Assembly (NCBI RefSeq): GCF_947493875.1
Contig: NZ_CANLSU010000004.1
Coordinates: 363,460-427,459, forward strand
Origin: an uncultured Marinococcus sp.
GTDB taxonomy: Bacteria > Bacillota > Bacilli > Bacillales > Marinococcaceae
DNA: 64,000 nt
Direction of reading: 5' to 3'
The notes under the pieces are model-generated. The model did not search any database. It had not been told where the DNA came from and saw only the letters and a list, made by a program, of their open reading frames with translations. The position numbers were made by a program, and so were the translations under genes. This document shows positions 25,310 to 37,444 of this stretch, one piece after another (within the stretch, counting starts at the first letter, position 1; each line of letters begins with the position of its first letter).

Positions 25310-26050
25310 GTGAAAGAGGTATTACAAGAAGGAGAGAGAGTCGACCATACCCCTTCTAAAAAGCCTATTATTCAACATGAAAATGCTTTTGCGTTTTCCA
25401 TTGACTCGGTGCTGCTTGCGTATTTTTGCTCTGTGCCGAAAACTGTTGGGAAGATTATCGACCTTGGCACCGGCAACGGGATCATCCCTCTGTTATTAAC
25501 AGAGCGGAGCCGTGTTCCTGTGACAGGTATAGAAAGACAGCCGGAGCTGTGTGATATGGCGGTACGGACGATGGCCATGAATGAAGTGGACGGGCAGGTT
25601 ACCGTTCAGCAGGCAGACGTACGGACGGTTCGTTCGAGGTATCACGGTGATCAGTGGTCGCTGGTGACGTGCAACCCTCCTTATTTTGATACCAGCCGGC
25701 TGGCAATGAAAAATAAGCATGAAAAGCTGGCAAACGCGCGCCACGAGGAGCACGGAAGCCTGGAGGAATTTGTCCGGGGCGCCGCATTTTTAGCCAAGCA
25801 GAAGGGAAAGGTGGCTATGGTTCTTCGTCCGGAAAGGCTTGCAGAGCTGCTTAGTTATTACCAGAAATACGGGATCGAGCCGAAGCGGATACAGTTTGTT
25901 CATCCAAAGGCAGAACGGGCGGCAAATATCGTGATGGTGGAGGGAATAAAGGCCGGCAGGCCCGGTTTGGAATGTCTTCCCGCGATTATTGTATATAACG
26001 CGGACGGTCAGTATACAGAGGAGTTTCAGGCGCACTATGGAACAAGGTAA
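25310..26050 (+). CDS. trmN6: tRNA1(Val) (adenine-37-N6)-methyltransferase
   Basis: A 246-residue class I SAM methyltransferase (YabB/YfiC family). The SAM loop is IIDLGTGNGIIPLLL near residue 48 and the N6-adenine motif is NPPY in LVTCNPPYFDTS near residue 122. It methylates A37 of tRNA-Val. GTG start with GGGGGCGTAGGC upstream. It overlaps yazA by 14 bases and restarts the conserved cluster after the 5-kb insertion. Confidence 0.92.
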   Translation: MKEVLQEGERVDHTPSKKPIIQHENAFAFSIDSVLLAYFCSVPKTVGKIIDLGTGNGIIPLLLTERSRVPVTGIERQPELCDMAVRTMAMNEVDGQVTVQQADVRTVRSRYHGDQWSLVTCNPPYFDTSRLAMKNKHEKLANARHEEHGSLEEFVRGAAFLAKQKGKVAMVLRPERLAELLSYYQKYGIEPKRIQFVHPKAERAANIVMVEGIKAGRPGLECLPAIIVYNADGQYTEEFQAHYGTR

Positions 26051-26324
26051 GCATGCTGTCTATATACTGCAATGCCGGGACGGGAGCCTGTACACCGGCT
26101 ATACAAACAATCTGCGAAAGCGGCTCGAAGCCCACAATGCAGGCCGGGGGGCGAAGTATACGAAGGGGAGGGGGCCTGTGAGGCTCGTTTATTTTCAGGA
26201 CTTCCCTACAAAAGCAGAGGCGATGCGGGAGGAATACCGCATTAAGCAGCTGCCCCGCAGTCACAAACAACGGTTAATGAAGGAGGCACACGATGACCCA
26301 GCAGTTCAGCTTTCAAGCTACTGA
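26037..26324 (+). CDS. yazA: GIY-YIG nuclease-superfamily protein YazA
   Basis: A 95-residue single GIY-YIG domain. The motif appears as HAVYILQCRDGSLYTGYTNN, in which GIY is V-Y-I and YIG is Y-T-G, with R24-type and Glu residues (LRKRLEAHN, EEYRIKQL) in place. UPF0213/YhbQ-like; related proteins may act on DNA, but the role is unknown. Start chosen at ATG 26037, inside the end of trmN6. It overlaps rsmI by 32 bases. Confidence 0.92.
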   Translation: MEQGKHAVYILQCRDGSLYTGYTNNLRKRLEAHNAGRGAKYTKGRGPVRLVYFQDFPTKAEAMREEYRIKQLPRSHKQRLMKEAHDDPAVQLSSY

Positions 26325-27159
26325 AAATACCGGCATGCTCTATTTAGTGCCAACACCGATTGGGAATTTAGAGGATATTACCTTTCGGTCGGTCCGTATA
26401 CTTCAGGAAGCGGAATATATTTTGGCCGAGGATACGAGACAGACAAAAAAGCTTACTCAGCACTATCAGATAGATACGCCTTTGGAGAGCTACCATGAGC
26501 ATAACAAGCGCCAAAAGCAGGAGAAAATTCTGCAGTGGCTCACAGAGGGAAGACAGGTGGCGATGGTAAGTGATGCCGGCACGCCGCTGGTATCGGATCC
26601 GGGGGATGAACTTGTGCAGAAATGCATTGCGCACGGAATACCGGTAGTGCCGCTTCCGGGTGCAAGTGCTCTTCTGCCAGCTCTGACGGCATCCGGGCTC
26701 GGGGGCGGCGGCTTTTATTTTCATGGGTTTCTCCCGCGAAAGAAAAAAGACATACGCACGGTTTTGCACCAGCTTCCGTCAGGCGTACCAATCGTTTTGT
26801 ATGAATCGCCGTACCGTCTGCTTGGGACCATCCACTTTCTATATGAAGAATGGGGGGACGTGCCGGCTGTCGTAGCTAGAGAATTAACGAAGAAATATGA
26901 AGAGTTTGTCCGTGGCACCCTGCTTGAAGCAGCTGCTGCTTTTGAAGACAGAGACATTAAAGGGGAGTGCGTATTAATTGTAGAGAAGCCTGTGTCGGAT
27001 GAATCCGAAGAAGAGGACCATGGGCCGATGGAGGAGGAGGTCCGGAAATACGTGGAAGCGGGTGCTTCAAGCAAGGAAGCGATTAAAAAAACTGCCCAGC
27101 GCCGAAATGTTAAAAAGCAGGAAGTATACGCAGCTTACCACGGGTTAAATAAATCATAA
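26293..27159 (+). CDS. rsmI: 16S rRNA (cytidine-1402-2'-O)-methyltransferase
   Basis: A 288-residue SPOUT-unrelated tetrapyrrole-methylase-fold enzyme. Motifs: LYLVPTPIGNLEDITFRS, ILAEDTRQTKKL, VSDAGTPLVSDPG and PLPGASALLPALTASG. It adds the 2'-O-methyl group to C1402 in the decoding centre. An acidic stretch (SDESEEEDHGPMEEE) links to the C-terminal helical domain. GAAGGAGG precedes the ATG, and the gene ends before a shared terminator with abrB. Confidence 0.95.
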   Translation: MTQQFSFQATENTGMLYLVPTPIGNLEDITFRSVRILQEAEYILAEDTRQTKKLTQHYQIDTPLESYHEHNKRQKQEKILQWLTEGRQVAMVSDAGTPLVSDPGDELVQKCIAHGIPVVPLPGASALLPALTASGLGGGGFYFHGFLPRKKKDIRTVLHQLPSGVPIVLYESPYRLLGTIHFLYEEWGDVPAVVARELTKKYEEFVRGTLLEAAAAFEDRDIKGECVLIVEKPVSDESEEEDHGPMEEEVRKYVEAGASSKEAIKKTAQRRNVKKQEVYAAYHGLNKS

Positions 27160-27162
27160 AAA

Positions 27163-27192
27163 AAAGCCTTCCCCCAAAAGGAAAGGCTTTTT
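27163..27192. terminator. Bidirectional terminator between rsmI and abrB
   Basis: Stem AAAGCCTTCC / GGAAAGGCTTT with one bulged A, flanked by A and T tracts on both sides. Confidence 0.8.
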
Positions 27193-27199
27193 CGTGAAC

Positions 27200-27493
27200 T
27201 TAAGCGTTCGATTTATGGTTTTGCACATAATCCTGAAGGTCTTTAATAATTGCTTCAGCACCTTCAGGGGAAAGAATAATTTTACCGTCAGCAAGGGATA
27301 AGTTATCATCCGACACTTCTCCGGTTACCTGGCAGGTCATGTTTGGTTTGTATTTTTTCAATACAATGCGGTCATGATCCACATAAATTTCAAGAGCGTC
27401 TTTCTCCTGGATTTCAAGTGTGCGGCGGAGTTCAATTGGAATAACTACGCGCCCTAATTCGTCAACCTTACGTACGATACCTGTTGATTTCAT
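27200..27493 (-). CDS. abrB: Transition-state regulator AbrB
   Basis: A 97-residue swapped-hairpin DNA-binding protein. Residues 1-50 (MKSTGIVRKVDELGRVVIP and onward) are almost identical to B. subtilis AbrB, including Arg and Cys (MTCQVTGE) residues needed for DNA binding and tetramers. The C-terminal half is more divergent. It represses post-exponential genes during growth. ATG 27493 follows AGGAGG; an upstream in-frame ATG at 27529 is rejected. The leader holds a sigma-A promoter and two Spo0A boxes. Confidence 0.96.
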   Translation of the reverse strand: MKSTGIVRKVDELGRVVIPIELRRTLEIQEKDALEIYVDHDRIVLKKYKPNMTCQVTGEVSDDNLSLADGKIILSPEGAEAIIKDLQDYVQNHKSNA

Positions 27494-27521
27494 TGGTAGG
27501 TCCTCCTTAGATTTAGCTTTA

Positions 27522-27538
27522 TTCGTCAAAATTCGACA
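27522..27538 (-). promoter_or_regulatory. Pair of Spo0A boxes in the abrB leader
   Basis: On the abrB sense strand the sequence is TGTCGAATTTTGACGAA: two TGNCGAA boxes ten bases apart, about 30-45 bases before the start codon. This is the arrangement through which Spo0A~P represses abrB in B. subtilis, just downstream of the transcription start. Confidence 0.8.
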
Positions 27539-27556
27539 TTTTCTATCTGTAAGCTA

Positions 27557-27585
27557 ACAATACCAATGTTTTCTAATACCGTCAA
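27557..27585 (-). promoter_or_regulatory. Sigma-A promoter of abrB
   Basis: On the reverse strand: TTGACG (27585-27580), a 17-base spacer and TATTGT (27562-27557). The RNA start would be near 27550, placing the Spo0A boxes at about +12 to +28. Confidence 0.7.
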
Positions 27586-27768
27586 CGAATTTGAATCATG
27601 GTTTCTGTGAAATTTAACAAAAATTTCAATCACACATACGCAAATAAATCATTTTATATGTCTATTTTTATATTAATTTTTAAAAAATAAAGTCTTAACC
27701 AATCCAATTATGTACAAAAACCATAAAAATTTATAATAGGAAAATATTTACTTAGGTAAAAACTGATT

Positions 27769-27784
27769 TTGTCGAATTGTCGAA
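27769..27784 (+). promoter_or_regulatory. Tandem TTGTCGAA repeat, possible second Spo0A site
   Basis: TTGTCGAATTGTCGAA is two exact copies of an 8-mer matching the Spo0A box. It lies 12 bases upstream of the metS promoter -35 and about 220 bases upstream of the abrB start site. Which gene it serves, if any, is unclear. Confidence 0.4.
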
Positions 27785-27795
27785 TGAAGATATTT

Positions 27796-27824
27796 TTGAC
27801 GAAAAGGAAAAAAACACATAGTAT
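27796..27824 (+). promoter_or_regulatory. Promoter of the metS leader
   Basis: TTGACG at 27796-27801, a 17-base spacer and TAGTAT at 27819-27824. A second -10-like TATATT begins three bases later. The leader RNA would start near 27832. Confidence 0.65.
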
Positions 27825-27831
27825 ATTAGTG

Positions 27832-30134
<2,303 letters not shown>

Positions 30135-30152
30135 AGAAGGGACGAGAATGTA

Positions 30153-30917
30153 ATGCTTTTTGATACACATGTTCATTTGAACGTAGAACAATTTGAAGGA
30201 GAAGTTGCAGAAACGATCGGACGGGCCAAAGAAGCCGGAGTCGAATACATGACGGTCGTCGGCTTTGACCGGGAGACGATTCCTAAAGCGATAGAATTGG
30301 CGGAAACGTATGATTTTATTTATGCAGCAGTTGGCTGGCATCCGGTTGACGCTGTCGACATGACTGATGAGGACCTGGACTGGCTTCAGGAACTCGCCGG
30401 CCATCCCCGCGTGGTTGCCCTCGGAGAAATGGGACTTGATTATCACTGGGACAAGTCTCCAAAGGATGTACAAAAAGATGTCTTCCGCCGGCAGATACAC
30501 CTGGCAAAGAAAGTAAATATGCCAATCATTATTCATGACCGCGAGGCCCATGATGATATTGTCGACCTGCTCGAGGAAGAAAATGCGGGAGAAGTCGGTG
30601 GTATTATGCACTGCTTTGGCGGAACTGCCGAGACGGCGAAGCGCTGCATGGATATGAATTTTTATATTTCCTTTGGCGGCCCGGTAACGTTCAAAAACGC
30701 AAAGCTTCCTAAGGAAGTAAGCAGGGAAATCCCGATGGACCGGCTGCTGGTGGAAACCGACTGTCCATTTTTGGCGCCGCACCCTTACCGGGGCAAGCGA
30801 AACGAGCCGGCGTACGTAAAGCTGGTGGCTGAAAAAATCGCAGAACTGAAAGAAATTCCGTATGAGGAATTGGCTGAACAGACGACAAAAAATGCTAAAC
30901 AGCTTTTTCGTCTGTAG
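30153..30917 (+). CDS. tatD: TatD-family metal-dependent deoxyribonuclease
   Basis: A 254-residue TIM-barrel metallohydrolase (YabD). Metal ligands are visible: His-x-His in FDTHVHLN, Glu in ALGEMGLDYHW, His in IIIHDREAH and IMHCFGG, and Asp in LLVETDCPFLAPHPYRG. TatD enzymes remove nucleotides from DNA 3' ends and edit D-aminoacyl-tRNA in some organisms. It lies 18 bases after metS. yabE, next in B. subtilis, is absent. Confidence 0.94.
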   Translation: MLFDTHVHLNVEQFEGEVAETIGRAKEAGVEYMTVVGFDRETIPKAIELAETYDFIYAAVGWHPVDAVDMTDEDLDWLQELAGHPRVVALGEMGLDYHWDKSPKDVQKDVFRRQIHLAKKVNMPIIIHDREAHDDIVDLLEEENAGEVGGIMHCFGGTAETAKRCMDMNFYISFGGPVTFKNAKLPKEVSREIPMDRLLVETDCPFLAPHPYRGKRNEPAYVKLVAEKIAELKEIPYEELAEQTTKNAKQLFRL

Positions 30918-30926
30918 ACGATGAAC

Positions 30927-30964
30927 AGGCCCGCTCTTTCCATGAAGAATGGAAAAGCGGGCTG
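30927..30964. other. Strong intergenic hairpin after tatD
   Basis: Imperfect inverted repeat CCCGCT..TTTCCAT / AATGGAAA..GCGGG around GAAG. There is no T-run, so it may serve as an RNA processing or 3' protection element or a weak terminator. Confidence 0.5.
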
Positions 30965-31006
30965 TATCATAGCAAAAGACTAAATTGGCTTAGAAGGAAG
31001 GTAACC

Positions 31007-32448
<1,442 letters not shown>

Positions 32449-32475
32449 GACATTCCGAAAAAGAAGATTTAGTAA

Positions 32476-32505
32476 TTGACATTCAAATTAAAGAATTGTT
32501 ATAAT
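32476..32505 (+). promoter_or_regulatory. veg promoter 1
   Basis: Full consensus TTGACA (32476-32481) and TATAAT (32500-32505) with an 18-base spacer, in very AT-rich DNA. The upstream member of a tandem pair. Confidence 0.85.
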
Positions 32506-32514
32506 AAAAAATTT

Positions 32515-32543
32515 TTGACAACTAACCCGGGTTATGTTAACAT
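32515..32543 (+). promoter_or_regulatory. veg promoter 2
   Basis: TTGACA at 32515-32520, 17-base spacer and TAACAT at 32538-32543. It starts only ten bases after promoter 1. Tandem strong veg promoters are also known in B. subtilis. Confidence 0.75.
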
Positions 32544-32568
32544 GGTTTTTAGTGAGGTGGGTTAGACA

Positions 32569-32823
32569 ATGGGAAAAACATTGGTGGAGATTAAAGAAGC
32601 GTTGGATCTAAAAGTAGGTAAACGAGTTACGGTAATTGCTAATGGCGGACGCAAGAAAACCGTCGAACGTTCCGGGTATTTAGAAGAAACATATCCTTCC
32701 GTCTTTATTGTCAAACTGGACAGAGCCCAGCATCCTGTCGAACGTCTTTCTTACAGCTATACAGATGTACTCACCCAGACAGTCAAACTGTATCTAACGG
32801 AAGAAGAAGAGCTTCAGGCTTAA
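32569..32823 (+). CDS. veg: Veg protein
   Basis: An 84-residue protein, close to the B. subtilis length of 86. It has the characteristic [20 protein letters not shown] start and [11 protein letters not shown] end. Veg promotes biofilm matrix expression by inhibiting SinR and is also linked to spore outgrowth. Expression is expected to be high, given two near-consensus promoters and a GTGAGGTGGG ribosome site. It is retained although the flanking spore genes yabG and sspF are absent. Confidence 0.94.
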   Translation: MGKTLVEIKEALDLKVGKRVTVIANGGRKKTVERSGYLEETYPSVFIVKLDRAQHPVERLSYSYTDVLTQTVKLYLTEEEELQA

Positions 32824-32860
32824 CTAACACATACGAATGCAGTCCCCGGACAGCATACAG

Positions 32861-32889
32861 GCTTTCTGCGCTAAGCAGGAAGCTTTTTT
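32861..32889 (+). terminator. Terminator after veg
   Basis: Perfect stem GCTTTCTGC / GCAGGAAGC (one wobble) with a GCTAA loop and TTTTTT. Confidence 0.85.
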
Positions 32890-33072
32890 CGTGTTTAAAA
32901 TCATGTTGAAAAAAGGACGACGAAACGCGCGCGAAAGCCTGGTTTCCGAATCTGCGCGCACCTGCGGCAGGAGAGGGAAGCTTTTCCTGCTGTACATGCT
33001 GCTGTTTTTCAACTAAAATGTTAGAAGGTTGAAAGTGCGGTAAACGTGGAGGAAGATGAGAGAAGGAGAATG

Positions 33073-33939
33073 ATGGTGAAGTTATCAAAAAAGGCTCCGG
33101 CGAAAATAAATCTGACGCTCGACGTTTTAGGTAAACGGGCAGATGGCTATCATGAAGTGAAAATGGTGATGGCCCAGGTGGATTTGGCTGATCGTCTGGA
33201 GTTTGAGCGAAGAAAAGATGGAAAAATTGTCGTGCAAATGTCAGAAGGCTTTCTTCCGGAAGACCATAGAAACCTGGCTTACCAGGCTGCAAAGCTGTTA
33301 AAGGATAAATACCGGATTGCATACGGCGTATCGATCTTCATACATAAAAATATCCCTGTCGCTGCCGGGCTTGCCGGTGGCAGCAGTGATGCCGCAGCTA
33401 CGCTGCGGGGAGTGAATGAGCTGTGGGAAATCGGTGAGGACATGGATGAACTGGCGGAAATCGGGGCGCTGATAGGCTCAGATGTCTCTTTTTGTGTCCA
33501 CGGCGGAACGGCGATCGCCACTGGCCGGGGGGAGCAAATTGAACACATTGACCCGCCTCCGTCCTGCTGGGTAATTTTAGCTAAACCTCCTACAGGCGTT
33601 TCCACCGGGGAGATTTACCGCAGAATTGATGCGTCGAAAAAACGCCGGGAGATGACACCTGCGATGGTCGAGGCGATTCGGAGTAACAATTATGAACAAT
33701 TGTGCCGCTCTTTATCCAATACCCTTGAAGAAGTAACTCTGCCTCTGTACCCCGAGGTGGGCCAGATTAAAGCCCGCATGCTCGATTCCGGTGTGGATGC
33801 TGCGCTGATGAGCGGCAGCGGTCCTACCGTTTTCGGGCTGGTGGATAAGGAAAGTAAAGTAAGCCGTGTGTATAATGCGTTGCGTGGTTTCTGCTCCCAA
33901 GTGTACGCGGTTCGTCTGTTGAACAACCGAAACGCTTGA
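33073..33939 (+). CDS. ispE: 4-diphosphocytidyl-2-C-methyl-D-erythritol kinase
   Basis: A GHMP kinase of about 288 residues in the MEP isoprenoid pathway; it phosphorylates CDP-ME on the 2-hydroxyl. Motifs: [23 protein letters not shown], the ATP loop [18 protein letters not shown] and [12 protein letters not shown]. Start is uncertain between ATG 33070, ATG 33073 and GTG 33076; AGAAGGAG at 33060-33067 suits the last two best. In B. subtilis sspF sits just upstream; it is missing here. Confidence 0.93.
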   Translation: MVKLSKKAPAKINLTLDVLGKRADGYHEVKMVMAQVDLADRLEFERRKDGKIVVQMSEGFLPEDHRNLAYQAAKLLKDKYRIAYGVSIFIHKNIPVAAGLAGGSSDAAATLRGVNELWEIGEDMDELAEIGALIGSDVSFCVHGGTAIATGRGEQIEHIDPPPSCWVILAKPPTGVSTGEIYRRIDASKKRREMTPAMVEAIRSNNYEQLCRSLSNTLEEVTLPLYPEVGQIKARMLDSGVDAALMSGSGPTVFGLVDKESKVSRVYNALRGFCSQVYAVRLLNNRNA

Positions 33940-33987
33940 TAAAATCCGTATGAAAATGGTATATTCTTGCTAAATATTCGGATTTTA
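33936..33987 (+). promoter_or_regulatory. purR promoter between PurBox-like inverted repeats
   Basis: TTGATA at 33936-33941, 17-base spacer and extended -10 TGGTATATT (-10 at 33959-33964). It is bracketed by AAAATCCG (33941-33948) and CGGATTTT (33979-33986). On the reverse strand the distal copy reads AAATCCGAATATT, 12 of 13 matches to the PurBox AWWWCCGAACWWT. This indicates autoregulation by PurR and PRPP. The proximal copy is only half-conserved. Confidence 0.7.
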
Positions 33988-33998
33988 CGGAGGTAAGC

Positions 33999-34841
33999 AT
34001 GAAAAAATTGAAAAGAAGCGGCCGATTGGTTGATATGACCAATTTTTTGCTGCAGCATCCACATGAACTTATCTCTCTTGGTTATTTTACGGAGAGGTAT
34101 GATTCCGCCAAATCCTCGGTAAGTGAAGATTTGACTATCATTAAAGAAATTTTTGAAACACAGGGCGTTGGTGCACTGCGTACGGTGGCAGGCGCTAGCG
34201 GCGGCGTGCGATATGTACCGAAAGTGGAAAAAAGCACTGCAGAATTGTTTGTCGAAGAGCTGTGTGAAAAGCTCGAAAACAAAGAACGGCTGCTGCCTGG
34301 AGGATATTTATATATGATGGATATCCTTGGGCGTCCGCGCACGATGAACGAAGTGGGAAAAATGTTTGCTTCTGTTTTTGCGGACCGGCAGATTGATGCG
34401 ATTGTCACCGTGGCTATGAAGGGCATTCCGCTTGGACACGCAATTGGTACATACCTTGACGTACCTGTAAGCATTGTGCGGAGAGACCACCGGGTTACAG
34501 AAGGATCGACGGTGAGCATCAATTACGTATCGGGTTCATCGAGACGTATTCAGACGATGTCCTTGGCGCGGAGGAGCCTGCCGGAAGGATCCAACGTCCT
34601 TGTAGTGGACGATTTCATGAAAGCAGGCGGTACGGTGAGCGGTATGATAGAGCTGCTGCAGGAGTTCCGGGCAAACGTAGCGGGTATTGGAGTGCTCGTA
34701 GAAGCTGAAGGCGCCGGAGAGCGGCTGGTGGATGATTATGTAAGCATTGCAAGAGTGGAAGAGGTAAACGAAAAGACGAAAAATATCCGTGTAGTTCCCG
34801 GCAATTTTCTAACAAAGCTGGAAAAGGAGAGATCAAGATGA
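33999..34841 (+). CDS. purR: Purine repressor PurR
   Basis: A 280-residue Gram-positive PurR. The N-terminal winged helix ([20 protein letters not shown]) binds DNA. The phosphoribosyltransferase-like domain has the PRPP-binding motif [14 protein letters not shown] near residue 205. High PRPP releases it from pur operators. It overlaps ridA by four bases (ATGA), so the two are cotranslated. Start ATG follows ACGGAGG. Confidence 0.96.
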   Translation: MKKLKRSGRLVDMTNFLLQHPHELISLGYFTERYDSAKSSVSEDLTIIKEIFETQGVGALRTVAGASGGVRYVPKVEKSTAELFVEELCEKLENKERLLPGGYLYMMDILGRPRTMNEVGKMFASVFADRQIDAIVTVAMKGIPLGHAIGTYLDVPVSIVRRDHRVTEGSTVSINYVSGSSRRIQTMSLARRSLPEGSNVLVVDDFMKAGGTVSGMIELLQEFRANVAGIGVLVEAEGAGERLVDDYVSIARVEEVNEKTKNIRVVPGNFLTKLEKERSR

Positions 34842-35215
34842 AGGAAGTATATACTAATCAGGCTCCAGAGGCCATTGGCCCATATTCACAGGGTATAAAG
34901 GTAAATAATGTATTTTATAGCTCCGGCCAGATCCCTTTGACCACGGCGGGCGAAATTGTCAGCGGCGGCGTTGAAGAGCAGACCCATCAGGTTTTTCAAA
35001 ACCTGCAGGCAGTGCTCGCTGAAGCCGGTTCCTCGCTGAATCACGTTATTAAGGCAACAGTATTCATTAAAGATATGGATGAGTTTCCGGTTATTAATGA
35101 AGTGTATGGGTCTTACTTTCAGGAGCATCAGCCGGCCCGTTCATGTGTCGAAGTGGCCCGTCTTCCTAAGGATGTAAAAGTGGAAATTGAAGTCATTGCT
35201 TTATTGGCTCCATAA
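34838..35215 (+). CDS. ridA: 2-iminobutanoate/2-iminopropanoate deaminase (RidA/YabJ)
   Basis: A 125-residue trimeric enzyme that hydrolyses reactive enamine/imine products of PLP enzymes. Motifs: [20 protein letters not shown] and the substrate Arg in [25 protein letters not shown]. It is also needed for normal purine regulation in B. subtilis, where it is called YabJ. Translationally coupled to purR. Confidence 0.95.
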   Translation: MKEVYTNQAPEAIGPYSQGIKVNNVFYSSGQIPLTTAGEIVSGGVEEQTHQVFQNLQAVLAEAGSSLNHVIKATVFIKDMDEFPVINEVYGSYFQEHQPARSCVEVARLPKDVKVEIEVIALLAP

Positions 35216-35267
35216 AAACAGTACTCTGTGCTGCCTGTGCAAATGGCAGCCGGGGTGCTGTTTTTTT
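35216..35267 (+). terminator. Terminator after ridA
   Basis: Long stem AAACAGTAC..GCTGCC / GGCAGC..GGTGCTGTTT with an internal bulge and seven T residues. Confidence 0.78.
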
Positions 35268-35557
35268 ACGATATGGGTAGAAAAAAGCAGGTGACAGGCC
35301 GATAAGAAGAATAGAGGAAGGATTTTTTAAAGACAGGACTTTTAGCTCGAGTAAAAAGATGTGGTAACATACATAAAACATCGTTATACTGAATACATGT
35401 TTATATACTTCAAAACCAAATATATCTACAGGCGATTTTTTGCCTGGGGAGGACTTTACCAAATAATATAGAAACTAATAATCAGCCTCTTTACGTTTTG
35501 TGCGGCAGAGGAGATACATATAGAGGAGAGAGTTAATAAATCAAAGGTGGTGAAAAT
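35268..35557. other. Intergenic leader region upstream of spoVG
   Basis: No gene is seen here. It is AT-rich, with a possible -10 TATACT at 35385-35390 lacking a good -35. I did not find the sigma-H pattern (RNAGGAWWW with RNNGAAT at proper spacing) that drives spoVG in B. subtilis, though GAAGGATTT occurs at 35325-35333 without its partner. The ribosome site is AAAGGTGGTG. Confidence 0.5.
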
Positions 35558-35854
35558 ATGCAGGTAACAGATGTCAGGCTGCGCCGGGTAAATACTGATG
35601 GACGAATGAGAGCAATTGCGTCGATTACATTCGATGAAGAATTTGTGGTCCATGATATTCGGGTCATTGATGGAAATAACGGTCTCTTTGTTGCTATGCC
35701 GAGTAAACGCACCCCTGATGGGGAATTCCGTGATATTGCCCATCCTATTTCGTCAGCAGCGAGAGAGAAGATCCAGGCTGCTGTATTGGCAGAATATGAC
35801 GAACAGGAAGAACAGCCCGCAGAAAAAAATTATAACGAAGCCGGCGCTTCGTAA
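35558..35854 (+). CDS. spoVG: RNA-binding regulator SpoVG
   Basis: A 98-residue protein with the fully conserved core [29 protein letters not shown] and [21 protein letters not shown]. SpoVG binds nucleic acid and affects virulence, division and septation. It is kept in non-spore formers such as Staphylococcus and Listeria, so its presence does not imply sporulation. The tail is acidic ([15 protein letters not shown]). Confidence 0.95.
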   Translation: MQVTDVRLRRVNTDGRMRAIASITFDEEFVVHDIRVIDGNNGLFVAMPSKRTPDGEFRDIAHPISSAAREKIQAAVLAEYDEQEEQPAEKNYNEAGAS

Positions 35855-35876
35855 TATCATATGTATCAGGGCAGCG

Positions 35877-35908
35877 ATAACGGTCTCAAGGAGGCCGTTA
35901 TTTATTTT
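35877..35908 (+). terminator. Terminator after spoVG
   Basis: Stem ATAACGGTCTC / GAGGCCGTTAT (one wobble) with an AAG loop, then TTATTTTT. Confidence 0.82.
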
Positions 35909-36039
35909 TGGCTGTAAACGAAATCAGGTGGATAGGAAAACGTTCATTATGTAGAATAGGTAATAGTGTATTCTTGAAAACCGAAAGCTTTTAAGATATT
36001 ATTCTTAATGGACAAAAATGCGCATATGGAGGAACCTAC

Positions 36040-37428
36040 ATGAACAATCGCTATGCCGTTATTTTAGCTGCCGGAAAAGGCACCCGCATGAAATCCAGCC
36101 TCTATAAAGTACTTCACCCTGTCTGCGGAAAACCGATGGTGGAGCACGTAGTGGACGAACTCGAAGACGCCGGTGTCGATCAATTAGTGACGGTGACCGG
36201 CCACGGGGCAGAAGCTGTCGAAGAGCATTTAAAGGAGCGTACTTCTTATGTGCTTCAGGAGGAGCAGCTTGGCACGGCTCATGCTGTAATGCAGACGAGG
36301 CAGATGCTAGAGGGCAAAAAGGGGACGACCATCGTTGCGTGTGGAGATACTCCATTGATCCAGGGGAGCACGATGCAGGCGCTGATGGATCACCACGAAC
36401 AAATGGAAGCAAAAGCAAGCATTCTGACAGCCGTAGCAGACGACCCTGCCGGTTACGGCCGGGTCGTCCGGGGCAGCAGTGGAGAAGTGGTCAGGATCGT
36501 TGAACATAAGGATGCAGACGAAGCAGAAAAAAGCATCCGGGAAATTAATACGGGGACCTACTGCTTTGATAATGAAGCATTGTTTCATGCCCTCAGCCAG
36601 GTGGATAACAATAATGTTCAAGGTGAATATTACCTTCCTGATGTCATTGGTATCCTTCAGGAGGAGGGGGAAACCGTATCTGCCTGGACCACTCCGGACT
36701 TTTCTGAGACAATCGGGGTGAACGATCGCGTGGCCTTATCCCAGGCTGAAAAAGCCATGAAGCGCCGCATCAATGAGCATTGGATGCGGCAGGGAGTAAC
36801 CATTATCGATCCGGAGAATACTTACATCTCCAAAGAATCTGTGATCGGCGCTGATACAGTCATTGAGCCGGGCACTATTCTCCGCGGCAGTGTGCATGTA
36901 GGAACCTCCTGCCAGCTCGGCCCGCATTCAGAAATCAGCAATGCTGTCATCGGCAGCGAAACAGTGGTTCGTCAGTCGACAGTGACAGACAGCGAGGTAG
37001 GAAACTCCGTACAAATCGGCCCCTATGCCCATATCCGGCCGGCGTCATCGATCGGTGATGAAGCCAAAATCGGAAATTTTGTTGAAATTAAAAAAGCATC
37101 CATCGGACAGGGAAGCAAAACATCCCACCTAAGCTACATCGGAGACGCAGAGGTAGGAAAAAATGTGAATATCGGCTGTGGCTCCATTACTGTTAATTAC
37201 GACGGTATGGATAAGCATTTAACGAAAATTGAAGATAACGTGTTCATCGGATGCAACTCCAATCTTGTAGCGCCGGTAAACGTTGGGAAAGGCGCTTACG
37301 TAGCAGCAGGTTCCACTATTACTTCGGATGTTCCGGAGGATGCGCTCTCTATTGCGAGATCAAGACAGACGAATAAAGAAAACTATGTAAGCGAAAAATT
37401 AAATGCAGGTAAAAAGCAAAACAAGTGA
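36040..37428 (+). CDS. glmU: Bifunctional GlmU (UDP-GlcNAc pyrophosphorylase / GlcN-1-P acetyltransferase)
   Basis: A 462-residue bifunctional enzyme that makes UDP-GlcNAc for peptidoglycan and teichoic acids. The N-terminal uridyltransferase has [19 protein letters not shown]. The C-terminal left-handed beta-helix shows hexapeptide repeats (from [14 protein letters not shown] through [18 protein letters not shown]) with acetyl-CoA and catalytic His/Tyr residues (HIRP, NYDG). The prs start follows 16 bases after its stop. Confidence 0.97.
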   Translation: MNNRYAVILAAGKGTRMKSSLYKVLHPVCGKPMVEHVVDELEDAGVDQLVTVTGHGAEAVEEHLKERTSYVLQEEQLGTAHAVMQTRQMLEGKKGTTIVACGDTPLIQGSTMQALMDHHEQMEAKASILTAVADDPAGYGRVVRGSSGEVVRIVEHKDADEAEKSIREINTGTYCFDNEALFHALSQVDNNNVQGEYYLPDVIGILQEEGETVSAWTTPDFSETIGVNDRVALSQAEKAMKRRINEHWMRQGVTIIDPENTYISKESVIGADTVIEPGTILRGSVHVGTSCQLGPHSEISNAVIGSETVVRQSTVTDSEVGNSVQIGPYAHIRPASSIGDEAKIGNFVEIKKASIGQGSKTSHLSYIGDAEVGKNVNIGCGSITVNYDGMDKHLTKIEDNVFIGCNSNLVAPVNVGKGAYVAAGSTITSDVPEDALSIARSRQTNKENYVSEKLNAGKKQNK

Positions 37429-37444
37429 CGGAGGGAATTAAAAA

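Noticed and set aside
32905..33016. Short frame between veg and ispE (ATG TTG AAA AAA GGA..., about 38 codons), considered as a sspF remnant
   Set aside because: The translation does not match the small acid-soluble protein pattern and no ribosome site precedes it; the region looks non-coding.
35325..35396. Sigma-H promoter for spoVG
   Set aside because: GAAGGATTT is present but no RNNGAAT element lies 11-12 bases downstream; the ACTGAAT further on has no matching upstream box.
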